From Amyelois transitella (taxonomy: Eukaryota; Arthropoda; Insecta; Lepidoptera; Pyralidae): a DNA stretch of 64,000 nt. The stretch spans positions 7,178,001-7,242,000 of the forward strand of contig NC_083524.1 of assembly GCF_032362555.1 (NCBI RefSeq), in the 5' to 3' direction. The position numbers and the translations under genes are program-made. The notes beneath the pieces were generated by a model. That model ran no database searches. It worked only from the letters and a program-made list of their open reading frames with translations, and had not been told where the DNA came from. How positions within the stretch are numbered: position 1 is the stretch's first letter; every line of letters begins with the position of its first letter. Positions 33,115-44,293 of this stretch are shown in pieces.

Positions 33115-34929
33115 ATGATGCCGAGAACCTATCAGAAACGTTTAGGCGCTCGAGGCTATAAAAATTATACAGAAGAATTACTGGATCGAGCTATAACAGC
33201 TGTCACAGAAGGTCGTATGACCTTGCGGGCGGCTTCTGAAAAGTTTAATATACCGTATGGCACGATTTTTAATAAATATCATGGAAAGTATATAAAGAAA
33301 CCAGGAGCACAGCCAGTATTTTCTAAAACTGAAGAGGAAACTATTCTGAAATCGTGTGCTAAATGCGCTGATTGGGGATATCCGCTTACAACTTTAGATT
33401 TGCGCATGTTTGCTAAAATTCTATTAGATTCACAAGGCAGAACAGTCTCCAAATTTCGAAATAATATGCCTGGACAAGACTGGGCATACTCACTGCTCAA
33501 CCGGCACAAAAACCAGTATTCTCAACGGGTGTCTACTAATATCAAACGAGCTAGAGCGGCAGTATCCCGTGAAAGTATTGAGGAATATTTCAAAAACCTT
33601 GAAAATACTTTGAAAGAAGTACCTGACTCAAATATTTTCAATTATGATGAGTCGAATCTTAGTCGATGAACTTTTCCAAAAGTGCCACATCTATAATGGT
33701 TTGTGGTTCTGCTGATGGTGTGCTATTACCACCCTACATAATTTACAAAAGCTTACACCTTTACTATACCTGGAAGGAGAGGGCACCGCGTGGCCCGCCA
33801 TGCTGCAATCAGCCTTGTTGCTCAGGTGGATCACGATTTAACCGCACAGTTAGTGGTTGGTTCGACGCACCATCATTCCGGGACTGGTTTGTAAGTTGCT
33901 TTATGCCTCATGCAAAAAGGCTGCCTGGTCGTAAAGTTCTTATTGGAGACAATCTTTCGTCTCATTTAGATGAGCAAGTCATAAAACTATGCAGCGAAAA
34001 TGACATTGATTTTGTGTGTTTGGTGCCACATTCGACGCACCTATGTCAACCTCTTGATGTGGCGTTTTTCCGCCCAATGAAGACAGCATGGCGGCAAGTT
34101 TTGACCAATTGGAAGATGCAAAATGCTAAGTTGTCATCTGTTCCAAAAGATACATTCCCTCATCTGCTGACAAAAGCTCTCAACAAAATGGATGAAGTCC
34201 AACCAAAACCAAATTCAGAATATAAAGACATAACTTCTGGGATTAAAAGGAACATGATGAGCGGATTTCGTGCTGCTGGTATTTATCCTTTTAATAAACA
34301 AAAAGTTCTTGATCGTCTACCAAAAGAAGATATTGGAGGGCAGGAAATTGAAAGTGCTTTAACCAATTTTTTAAAGGAATCAAGATATGGAAGTTCTTCG
34401 AATCAATCTACAAGGAAAAAAAGGCGTTTAGATGTAGCTCCCGGCAAAAGTATTGCAACCCGAGAGGAAACTATACAATCTACTGATCCCGAACAAAATG
34501 AGATTGCAGCATCTGATATTCAAGAAACAGAAATTCAAGCATTGGTTGGTCCTAGTACATCTCAAGGCGAAGCTCCACGTTTAGACGACGAAGAAATCCC
34601 GGATAGACAAATATATGAAAGTGACCCTGATGAGGATGTAGTAGAAGCAGAAGATGAGAAGACAGAGTGCAGTTTAGGAAGATTCGTATTAGCGAAATTC
34701 TACACGAGACGTGGCAAAAAGACCTACAAATATGTTTGTCAAATTGTAGAAACTGAACCTTTGCGCTGTCGAGGGTTTCAAATCGGTTGGAACTAAAAGA
34801 AAGTTTAAAAGAGTTCCAGATGATATATCTGAAATTGATTACACCGATATTATATCTTATTTACCAAAGCCTGTTAAAAAAGACGACCTTATAATTTTTC
34901 CTTTTGATATTAATATTCAAGAATTGTAG
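33115..34929 (+). pseudogene. Tigger 2 transposase
   Basis: The N-terminus has a psq helix-turn-helix (EELLDRAITAVTEGRMTLRAASEKFNIPYGT). The core has FNYDESNLS (first Asp), LIGDNLSSHL (second Asp) and VPHSTHLCQPLDVAFFRP (third). At about 33663 the frame is lost with a small deletion after the first Asp; a second open frame (33666-34796) carries the rest. Near 34780 another shift takes the last part (ISYLPKPVKKDD...) to the TAG at 34927-34929. The C-terminal domain FVLAKFYTRRGKKTYKYV resembles that of Tigger 1. Two frame breaks make it inactive. Confidence 0.85.
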
Positions 34930-35205
34930 AATAAGTAAAGATAATGACTGATATTGTTTTCTAATGAAAATGTTACATCTCAAAAACTGATTATTGTTGT
35001 GTATTTTTAAAAGCTTAGCTGTTTTGTAAGTGAAAAAGCGTTATAATTTTACCTTTTGATATTAATACTATATTAGTAGAATTAAGTTAGATAATGAAAG
35101 ACTGATATACTGTTTCCTAATGAAAATGTCAGATCTCAAAAATTGTGATTGTTGTATTGTATTTTTTTAAAAGCTTTAAGCTGTTTTGTAAGTGACATAA
35201 TAAAT
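34888..35205 (+). repeat. tandem duplication, about 153-bp unit
   Basis: The segment TTATAATTTTxCCTTTTGATATTAAT..GCTGTTTTGTAAGTGA occurs twice (34888-35040 and 35041-35205) with scattered differences, covering the end of the Tigger 2 gene and its 3' UTR. The first unit carries the stop codon. Confidence 0.8.
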
Positions 35206-35589
35206 AAAAAAGTTGATTTTTAATAAAGTATTTATTTTACTTTGATCAATGTCACCCCAAAAATACTTAAAATGTAATATCTTTTCTTGTACTTGACATT
35301 TTTTTTTCGTTCTTTCGGATAAGTATTTCTTACAAGGGTTACTTTCGATTTCCGTAACAAAAATAGGGGGTATCAAAGTACCCCACTCACGGTATATCAT
35401 TGATCATTTACTTACATTTTTTTCCCGGGTCATTTTGCATCCAAATTAAATTCAAATGTAATATATCGATTCATCAGTAAAAACCGATATTCTCATTTTT
35501 TTTTCGTTTGTGTTACGTTAAAATTTAAAAAAATAGGGTATATTGATTTTCTAAATTGATCAATGACACCCCATTCTACGGTGATCGTT

Positions 35590-36526
35590 TTATAGAACTT
35601 AGTTGCTCACTCACTTGTTTGTTCCTAACAGAGATATACATATTTATTTAAAGGTAAGAGTCACTAGTTCTTCACTTAATTATTTTTCTACTTAATATAT
35701 ATTTTATATAGGTAGTATTTTAAGGTTAACGTCAGACTGATTAGTAAGTTCTACAAAAGAAACATTATTTAAATTACGAAGATCTCCTTAGATTACAGTT
35801 AATGTTAACATAGATATTATGAGTCATTTTGATTTATATTTTTTATAATTGCAAAATGCAATACAGTAGGTTGAACATCTGCTATCTACCTTCACTATTG
35901 TTCCGTAGGTTACGGATTTTTATGGTTAAAGTAAATTGTAAGCATTGGTGCTACAGGCTACATGTTTAACTTGAAGAAGAATTAGATTGATATTTTTGAG
36001 AAACAGTAGTTAGGTATATTGAAATTATTCAGAATTCTATAAATGTTATAAACATCAACGTTCAAAAAGTTCGTTACTTATTTATTTGTAAGTAGTTTAA
36101 GTTGTCAGACTGAATTTTAATTTTGTAGCATTTGTACGCATTTCTGATATTTGTAATTTTAAGTTGTAAGACTGATTATTAAATTTTGTAATAATTTGTA
36201 CGCATTTGTGATATTAGGACGCATTATGTGAAATAAATACTTAACTAAATATTTTACTGTCTTTAATTACTGGTTTTTCCTATTTTTACGACATCATTGT
36301 CGATAACAGGATGTTGATAACTGGGTAGGTGTCGATAAGTGGTAGTCGATCGTTGGATTTTGAAAGTCGATAACTGGAGATTCTGATGATTATTTATTAA
36401 TTTAAAATTTGCAGCACATATTATTCTTATACTATTTCTTTATGATTTTCACCAACTTCAATGGTTCTTGGTATTATAGATTTTGAGTACATAATCGCTA
36501 TTCATTGAACATGATGCTCTAAAAGT
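35590..36526 (+). other. 3' non-coding part of Tigger 1
   Basis: AT-rich sequence between the nested element and the right end. Repeated TGATAACTGG/TCGATAACTGG motifs near 36300-36380 mirror GTCGATAATTGG near 29680, so they are probably transposase-binding subterminal repeats. No gene. Confidence 0.55.
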
Positions 36527-36551
36527 GTTGATTACTGGTGCCGTCACCCTA

Positions 36552-37101
36552 ATTATTTATTTTGCCGTGTAATTCCCAGCATATAAAAAGCCTATCTCTC
36601 GTTTATTAATCGCAGATGTCATAAAAAGTGACTAAGGAAATAAAATTCATTTAGTGCAAGCTCCAGTCTGGGTTTAATAGCGAAGAAAAGCAACGTGAGC
36701 CAGCCGCTTATCTTCCCGCGCAGATTGTAATAGTGTAACGCGGGGTTTCGATCTAATAACATAACTCTCCCGCGCACCACAGTCGGTAAAACTCGGCTTC
36801 CGCGTTTCGAATAACACCGGCCTGTCTCGCTTTCGCTAATCCCCAGTCGTGCGCGTGCTCCGCGCATGGTCTCAGTCGGCCGGCGACAGCTAAATCAACG
36901 CGAGCTTGTCGCCATTATTATAAGATTTTTAATTTGCAAATGTTTTAAATGTTAACGTGACTGCTGGACTTTTCCTTCACTTCCCGATAGGATTCCCGTT
37001 ATACTAGTCAATTATCACTGTCGACCTGTTTGGCGCAGCGATAAAATGCTTGCCTCTAAGTTAAGACTGATGATGTTAATTTCTGTTTATTTTGTTTATA
37101 G
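36552..37101 (+). other. remaining intron of the helix-turn-helix gene fragment
   Basis: Holds a GC-rich part (36690-36900) and a short tRNA/SINE-like stretch (GACCTGTTTGGCGCAGCGAT near 37020-37042). No ORF can be assigned. Confidence 0.35.
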
Positions 37102-37190
37102 AAACCAACGGTTCGATGGTGGATCGCTACGCCTCTGAGGGCTCCATTCAGACCAAGACCCGCCGCCCCATGCCGATTTGCCGAAGCTTA
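37102..37190 (+). pseudogene. second exon of the helix-turn-helix gene fragment
   Basis: After TTTATAG, reads KPTVRWW in phase with the exon at 28964-29068; a one-base shift then gives DRYASEGSIQTKTRRPMP, the basic linker following the first DNA-binding domain. No longer open beyond about 37190. Confidence 0.5.
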
Positions 37191-37645
37191 TAACCGAAGA
37201 AGGTGTAACTCAGTTAACATAACTCACAGTCTCACATAAGTTTATAAGTTGCGTATTTGAAAGTTGATCTTTTAAGATATTTTTATAATAATAATTAAGT
37301 ATTTCTTTATTATGTTGTTTATAAATTGAGGAGTTTTATTAGTTTTTAATTTTAAACGATGTCTTGATTTCTATAGATAGCCAATGTTTTTTTAGACATT
37401 TCTATTTTAGTTTAGTAATGTATGTCTTTACGGTACTAAAATGAATGTCTTTACTGTATAATACTCAAATTAATGACTTCAACATGCTTATTCTTTTTTC
37501 TAACACCTGAATCATACCGAGAAATAGCTACTCTTATTGTTTTACAACTATTTGCCGTCCAAATTTTAGGATCACTATTACAAAAGGTGTAAATATCAAA
37601 AGATTATATTCCCAGACTGCGGCATGCAAGCAGACTCCTATAAAA
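37191..37645. other. unassigned stretch
   Basis: AT-rich, without recognisable gene or repeat. Confidence 0.4.
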
Positions 37646-37689
37646 GCTCAACAAACCTTTTTTTTTTCAATGAAAGTGTAAAAGACAGC

Positions 37690-38720
37690 TCTTTCTGTGT
37701 GTGTGGAGTACACATAAGCATGTATCGGACGAAGACGAAGAAAACGGTGTAATAGTGTGTGCCGAGTGTCATGACTATGCTGCTTCTCAAGGAGGTTGCA
37801 AACATGCTGTGGCATTCATCATGTGGGTCCATCCTAGAAGTGAGAAACCCTCATGCACTTCAGTAGAATGCTACTGAAAAAAGTCAGGTCTAGCAAAGAT
37901 AGGCACAACATTAAAACTTGTAACATTAAAGGAGCTCTCTAAAGGGAGTCCACGAAGTAACCTGCCAGATCCTAGTGTGTTATCTGAATTTTTAAAAAGA
38001 GGGAAAGGAAAGCAAAATTAAAAATGTTCAGTTATTTAAACACCAGCCAGATTTTCACCAGAAAGATGATGTTATGTGTTAAATGCACCAAATGTGCTTG
38101 AAATACAAGGACGCTAACTATGAGAATGGTTTGGTAAATGCCAGTTCCTTAATCTCTAAAAATACCTTAATAGAAATAGCAAAACTTACAAGTGATCAAT
38201 CCTAAAATAAATTATGGTTTGAGTTTCGATATGGACGCATAACTGCATCAAAAGCTTATTCTGTCAGTAAATGCAAAACCCCTGATGGTAGTTTAATTGC
38301 CCAAATTATGGGTGGCAAAACTGATACACCTGCAATGAGCCGTGGGCAAAAATTAGAAGATGCTGTACGCAAAATTGTAGAGGTTAAACTTGTAGTAAAA
38401 TTAGAAAAAAGTGGTTTAATTATTTCTCGAGAGTATTTGATGATCGCTAGTTCACCAGATGAATGTTGAAGTGATGAATTTGTCATAGAAATTAAGTGCC
38501 CAACAAGTGCTAATAATTATAAGAACTATGTCCAGGGAGAACAACCTACAAAAATATATTACGCACAAATGGGGTTGCAAATTTTTTTGTCACACAAGAA
38601 AAAGTGTTATTTTTGTGTAGCGGATAGTAACTTTGTAAGTAATGAAAATGTGAATATAATTTGTGTTCACTTGGATTCTGACTATGTTTATTATTTATTA
38701 GTTCAACTTTCAGCATTTTG
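37690..38720 (+). pseudogene. SWIM zinc finger plus YqaJ-type nuclease (ISL2EU-associated protein)
   Basis: In shifting frames a SWIM-type Cys/His motif (AECHDY...GGCKHAVAFIMW) with CTSVECYW is followed by a YqaJ/lambda-exonuclease-like domain: FRYGRITASKAY, GQKLEDAVRKIVE, a SPDE block (normally SPDG) and the catalytic IEIKCP (Glu and Lys of the E-x-K motif) then YYAQMGLQIFL. In insects this pairing occurs in an accessory protein of ISL2EU-type DNA transposons; the function there is not established. Stops near 37876, 38010-38025 and 38467 show it is dead, and the THAP transposase partner is not in the window. Confidence 0.7.
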
Positions 38721-39880
38721 AAGAGAGTACGTCTACTACGTTGAATAAAAGTGTAAAATAAAAATGTTTTTTTTCCATTAACTGTTTTATTTTGAAACAG
38801 CTCTTTTCTTATATTTAAAATGATAGTTACTGTTATCACTCAAATACACATATAGACATCATAACCTTATCGACAGAAAAACTGCTTCACAGCAGGTTTT
38901 CAAACCTGTTGGCAATTGGCATTTCAAATTTCAGATGTGCAAGCGTTACATTTTGAAACGATCGAAAAAGGAAGGCAATCTTTTAGTACAAGGTCACCTT
39001 CATTACCAGATTGATGACGGTATTCCTATAAGGAAGTAAAAGGTCGGTCTAACCGACCCCTTGACAGCCTCGGCTGGTACTGGAAATTCCAGACCAATAA
39101 GCCATGTAAGGGCCGTGCTGCGTCGCGTCGCATCCTTTCCGCTTCGTTTCGTTCACGAACAACACATCCAAACGTCTTTCATCCATCATCTGGCATACTT
39201 TCTCAATCTTATCCTTCATTCCTCATCTTACATTCATCGTCGCAAAGCGGCTTTCAGCAGACCGCATACCGCTCCCGTCGGGAACGAGACGTGATGGGGT
39301 GCGGACACCATCGCCGCAATTTAGGTGCTTTTTATAAATTTGCTTTCATGCGATTCCCACGAAGCGCAAGGGAAAAATAATGTCCACCCCAGCAGAGCCC
39401 CGCATGCCAGGGTAAGGCTAGCCATTACCTGGGGGTCGCCCAACCCCATGGCTAAGGTGGCACGCTCGAGACTAGGCTCGCCCCTAGCCATGCATCCATC
39501 GGCGCGGCAGACCTTAGATTGGCAGGAATTGGCATTAAAAGAGGAATACCAAGTTCATAACAAAAATAAAAAAAAAAACAGAAAATACATTAAAACTACA
39601 AAATCGGTAAATCTAAAACTTAATCTAAAAATGGTAAATAAACTAATAAAAAAAAATACAAACTTAACTAATTAAAAATGGATCTACGAAGTTATTAATG
39701 AAAGGAGAAACGAGCTAAAAAGACTTCAAAACGACATAACGAAAAGTTCACTGAAATAGATTGAGACATGAAATTATAAGCAGAGCATCTAAATATTAGT
39801 ATTACAGTGACGACACCGCATATGCTATTGCTATGATGTTTTATCTCGTAGCAAAGTGAAACGAACACTTCACCATATTG
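38721..39880. other. unassigned stretch with GC-rich repeat-like part
   Basis: 38721-39060 is AT-rich. 39090-39520 is GC-rich with CAGGGTAAGGCTAGCCATTACC and a matching GGCTAAGGTGG...CTAGCC segment, resembling the 5' UTR of a non-LTR retrotransposon, but no protein supports this. An A-rich run follows (39545-39660). Confidence 0.35.
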
Positions 39881-40000
39881 TAGTGGAGCTAAGATTATGT
39901 ATGTAACCTATTTATAAGACGAGGCTATTGAATAAATGTCAGTATTAACTCAACACTCGTTGTATCAATTAGCCACCCTACACCCGAACCTCACATGGCG
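39877..40000 (+). repeat. LTR-like block, copy 1
   Basis: About 120 bp from GTAGTGGAGCT to CTCACA, including AATAAA and CACCCTACACCCGAACCT, followed by TGGCGACCGTG, a common insect primer-binding-site context. A second copy lacking the AATAAA stretch lies at 41170-41286. Confidence 0.55.
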
Positions 40001-40104
40001 ACCGTGTTTACATTCCTTTAACCATATAGAGACTGGAAGTGAATATTACATCCAAAATGTGCATTTGTGGACTTTGCCTATCCCCGTGCGGTGTTCTTAT
40101 TGTG

Positions 40105-40615
40105 CCGAATTATTCACAGGCGTTCAACATGGGCGGAGTAGATTTAGCCGACAGATTACTGGCAGTTTGCCCCAATCGCTACAAAACAGCTAAATAGACA
40201 CAGCGCATTTTTAGCCATATATTTGATCTGGCTTTATCAAACTCATGGCGGGTTTATAAGTCGCATCAAATTTTACAAGGAGTCCCCACCAGAAAAATTC
40301 TTCAACTGCGTGATTTTAAAATGGACGTCGGCGAAAGTTTGATTGAGGGATATACAGTTACGGATATTGAAGACTAATCTTCAGAAGAAGATGAAAACCA
40401 AGAACAGACAAGGGGTAGAGTTCGTCCATCGGTAGCTATTGTTCCGTCCAAAAGAATTAGACGAAAAGGCGCCATATATTTACCTGAAATGACAGGGGTC
40501 CAAAAACGGTGCAGAAAATGCCATACAATGAAAACTAATGTTGTATGCACCAAGTGCCAAATATATCTCTGTTTAACAAGGAAGAGAAATTGTTACAAAG
40601 ATTTTCATTCTTAAA
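40105..40615 (+). pseudogene. piggyBac transposase C-terminus, second remnant of subfamily 2
   Basis: Reads NMGGVDLADRLLAVCPNRY (third catalytic Asp), then a stop where Trp is usual (TAG near 40193), IFSHIFDLALSNSWRVYK, and after another stop (40375) the CRD: CRKCHTMKTNVVCTKCQIYLCLTRKRNCYKDFH. The same subfamily as 8990-9403 to judge by the SNSWR and CLTRKRNC segments. Confidence 0.85.
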
Positions 40616-41169
40616 CTTAAGTAGGTGAAAATGGTTTTAGATTTCCTGTTATCTTTAAGAGTACTTAATTGTTTTTTATGGAAATTATTTTTTGTTTTTG
40701 ATAGATATATAATAAGATGCAAAAAAAGATTGTGTGATAATAAAAGGAAGAAATATTTTGTTACAAGTACTAAAAATTAAGAAAAGAATGTTTTAAGTTT
40801 AATTTTTTTTGTTGAAGACTGATTTAATATAACCTCTTAGAGAGTTAAGACAATAAAAGTCATTAACTAAGTATTTTTTTTTAATAATTAAATAAAAGCA
40901 ATAATATTACATAGTTTGTATTATTTTACATCACTTCATAGCATAGTAACTGCACCCCACGGACCTTTGTAAAGAACAAAATCTACATCAATAAATTTTA
41001 TTGAAAACGCACGCTAAAATGATCATTATTATACTCAAAAAGTTTCACTTAAATCCGGTAACTGTAACACGTTCAAATTTGAACCCAAAGTCTTGAGCAT
41101 AAAATATATGTGATATGAAAAGGTCAGTCGGGCCGTTATTAAAGATGGACCAAAAAGTGTCTGGGCGCC
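40616..41169. other. 3' flank of the piggyBac remnant, no gene
   Basis: AT-rich, no ORF or clear repeat. Confidence 0.45.
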
Positions 41170-41286
41170 ACGAGGGTAGTGGAGCTGAGATTATGTATGT
41201 AATCTATTTATAAGACGAGGCTATTGAATGTCAGTATTACTTCAACACTAGTTGTATCAATTAGCCACCCTACACCCGAACCTAAC
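41170..41286 (+). repeat. LTR-like block, copy 2
   Basis: GTAGTGGAGCTGAGATTATG...CACCCGAACCTAACA matches 39877-40000 with small gaps. The pair flanks 1.2 kb that holds only a piggyBac remnant, so it is not a normal retrotransposon. Confidence 0.6.
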
Positions 41287-41890
41287 AATATTCTCTATAA
41301 AATCTAATGTTTTATTTTAGTCACTTTTCTATAGAAATGTGGTAAAAATCGAAAACCGTATTTTCAACTTCAAAATTTTATGCTACTTCGATAGCCTTTT
41401 TTTATAAAGGTAAAATTGATATAAGTTTCAATGTTAGTACTGAGTAAAAATTTTATGAAAACGTAATTTAATGTCCCGTGGAAATCCGATTGAAATTTGA
41501 CTCCTCGCCATGTCAGATATTTTCAAAATGGCGACCGACTGCCGACTGCATATAGCAACTCTCGTGTATTTCTTTTTATCTCCACATTGACCAAATCTTA
41601 TTTCTCAACAGTATTCCATGACTGTTTATGTTTTAAGTACTTTAACAATATTTTGTTAATTTAGGTTTTATTTAACTTCAATTGAAAAAAAAAAGAATAT
41701 TTTTTTTGTTAAAAGTTTATTTTAGTTTGTTTCTTAAGATTTTTATGTTTTTTGTCATCAACTAATTGTTAGTTAATTGCCCGGAAAATATTTTTCTTTT
41801 TGTTTTAAAATTATTTGACATTTTCCTTTATAGTACCTACGATATATTTAAGGCAAAAATATAAGCATATAATTTAACTCAGGAAAACAT
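41287..41890. other. unassigned AT-rich stretch left of element B
   Basis: No gene is seen. It may contain the outer end of element B, which I could not define. Confidence 0.4.
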
Positions 41891-41928
41891 ATCGCTTCTT
41901 TAGAATTAAAGTGGCGTAATTCAAAATT

Positions 41929-42471
41929 TTAAGAAAACGAAATTTGTACATCAAACGTCTTAAAAAGATGTAATCTACCGGTTTATCAATATTAAAAAGA
42001 CTCTTTTGGGCCAGAACGGGACAAACGTACTATTTCCGTCTCTTTCAAATCACGCGGTTACCCCGCGCTCCTTGGTTTTGAAGGAGCCCCTTTAGTGTTG
42101 CGTCGACAGAGCTAAACGCTGGGTCCTGCGCGGTTGCTCCGTGATCGGCGTAAACTGTAATCCGTCGTTTTAATACAAAACGCAAGGTAAGTTATTTGCA
42201 CGATATTTATTTTTGTACTGACTGTTTTTGGTTTCGGGCGTTTTAATATTGAATTATAATAATATTTTCTTGACATATTTATATTTCCGTCATTATATTA
42301 CTAAACATTGCATGAACGAATGAGCGTGATTATATGTTATGGCTTTACTTTACTAACCGATTTTGTGACTACGAAGACGGATACGGAATTAGGCTTATTA
42401 TTTACTAAATGTTGTGTGAATTAGCAAGCTTTATTGTGATTGGGTCTTTTTTATTTTATTTCAGTTGAATT
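41929..42471 (+). promoter_or_regulatory. element B 5' region with 5' UTR intron
   Basis: A GC-rich first-exon-like part (42020-42185) ends AACGCAAG|GTAAGTTA (donor 42187). The acceptor TTTATTTCAG ends at 42465, 18 bases before the ATG at 42484. An intron of about 280 bp in the 5' UTR is likely. Confidence 0.55.
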
Positions 42472-44293
42472 TTGAGATTAATAATGAAACGAGCAGATCA
42501 TATTTTACAACTATTAAATAATAACTGTAATGAAAATAAGAGGCAAGAACAGTATGAAGAGATGGGAACCGGAAGTTCTGAAGCGTGTGAGAAGGAAAAC
42601 TATTTACAACCATTGAATAAGGCGACGGATGAAGGTATTGGTATCAATTCTCTAATTTCACCGCAAGTCGGACCTGAACAGCGGATTTTAGCACCAATGT
42701 CACAGAACACGAGAGTTCGGTCTAGTAGTACATCGTCATCCAGTTCTTCCACATCAACATCTTCAAGCTCCAGTTCATCGTCATCATCGGCAGAGGCTTC
42801 TACATCGGCGAAACAGTACAAACATGACGTGAACATTGACAGCTCACCTTCAGTCATACCAGGTATTCCAGAGCCTTCGACTAGCAAAAAAACGTTTAGA
42901 TACAGTCATCAACTACCACCAATCCCCTGTGAATTCTGAAGAATCAGACGTTGATCTAAGTGATACTGATCCCACTTATAATATCTCATCAACACAACCA
43001 CCACGTCGGATTAGTTCATCAACCACCATGTCAGATAGTGAAAATGATATAAACGATGCAATTGTTTCATATGAATTAGTTCCTCAAACCAAAAAATCTA
43101 GAAAGCGCCTCCGCAATCCATCTCAGTGGAAACAAAACATCGTGAAATCGCTTCGAAACAGTGGGAAAGCCTATAAATCACTCTCAAAATCTACTAAAGA
43201 GGTCCCGGCTAAAAGAGTAAAAGATAGTTGCGTTTGTAGATTTCATTGTTCTGATAACATAACACCTGATAAGAGACGCGAGATATTCGACTGTTATTGG
43301 AAGCTTAGTAATATAGACTTGAAGCGATCTTTTATCCAATCTTGTATGATGGAGGTAAACCCCAAATATAAGTACACTAATGCTGCCAATCCTCGCAAAC
43401 CAAATACGGCCTTTTATTTTACTGTTGATGGCAAAAAAATCCGCGTATGTAAAACTTTTTTTATAAATACTTTAGACATAACAGAAAGACAAATAAGAAC
43501 TGTGAAAATGAAAACTAATTCCACTGGATTTGTAGCAGAAGATCTTAGGGGCCGTTCTAGAAGCCGAGCGCCGATCGATCCAAGTCTTGTACAAGATATC
43601 ATAAACCATATTAATAGTATACCGCGCATAGAGTCCCATTATCTAAGATCTTCTACTACAAGAGAATATATTGATGGCAGCAAGAGTATAAAAGAACTAT
43701 GTAGAGACTTTAACACAAATCAAACCAAAGAAAACAAACCCCACGCTGCATACTGGATCTATTACTTGATATTTACAACTGAATTTAATATAAGCTTCTT
43801 TCAACCCAAAAAGGATTTGTGTGATTTATGTACAAGTTATGAATTAGCATTATCAGAAGAAAAGTTAGGTATACAAGAAAAGTATGAAAAGCATATTAAA
43901 GAAAAGAATCTGTGTAGAGAGGAGAAGAGAAATGATCGTTCTAACATTAATGAAACAAATATTTGCGCCGTTTACGACTTAGAAGCTGCAATGACTTGTC
44001 CTAAGGGTGATGTTTCTTCGTTTTATTACAGATCTAGACTTAACTGTTATAATTTTACTATAGTTGAACTAGCTCCTAAATCAAAAGATAGCAATAAACA
44101 GAAAAATGATAGTGACTTAGGTGCATATAAAGATGTATACTGTTACTTTTGGAATGAAACACAGGGTAATAAGGGGGCTACTGAAATAGGTTCTTGCGTG
44201 TTTGATTACTTAAAGACTGTTAGTGAAAATAATGCAGGAAAAACTTTAAATATTACTTTTTATTCTGACAATGCTAATGGGCAGAATAAAAAT

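Larger units (their letters stand above)
32596..35581 (+). mobile_element. Tigger element 2, nested in Tigger 1
   Basis: The ends CCGTAGAATGGGGT (32596-32609) and its exact reverse complement (35568-35581) enclose a pogo-type transposase. TG flanks both sides; a clear TA duplication was not found, so the outermost bases may be altered. It sits just downstream of the stop codon of the Tigger 1 transposase. Confidence 0.82.
29102..36549 (+). mobile_element. Tigger element 1, outer member of a nested pair
   Basis: The left end GGGTGATGGCACCAGTAAT (29102) and right end (to 36549) are inverted repeats with few differences, flanked by TA on both sides (29100-29101, 36550-36551) as expected for Tc1/mariner/pogo insertions. 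It lies 33 bases into the intron after the exon at 28964 and contains a second Tigger at 32596-35581. A 62-bp tandem duplication (TTAAGTTGT.AGACTGA) lies at about 36097-36220. Confidence 0.88.

Noticed and set aside
39061-39294. 77-codon ORF in GC-rich sequence
   Set aside because: No recognisable motif and flanked by repeat-like GC-rich sequence; kept only as an unassigned stretch.
42600-42887. Minus-strand acidic ORF
   Set aside because: Antisense of the Ser-rich repeat in element B; low-complexity shadow.
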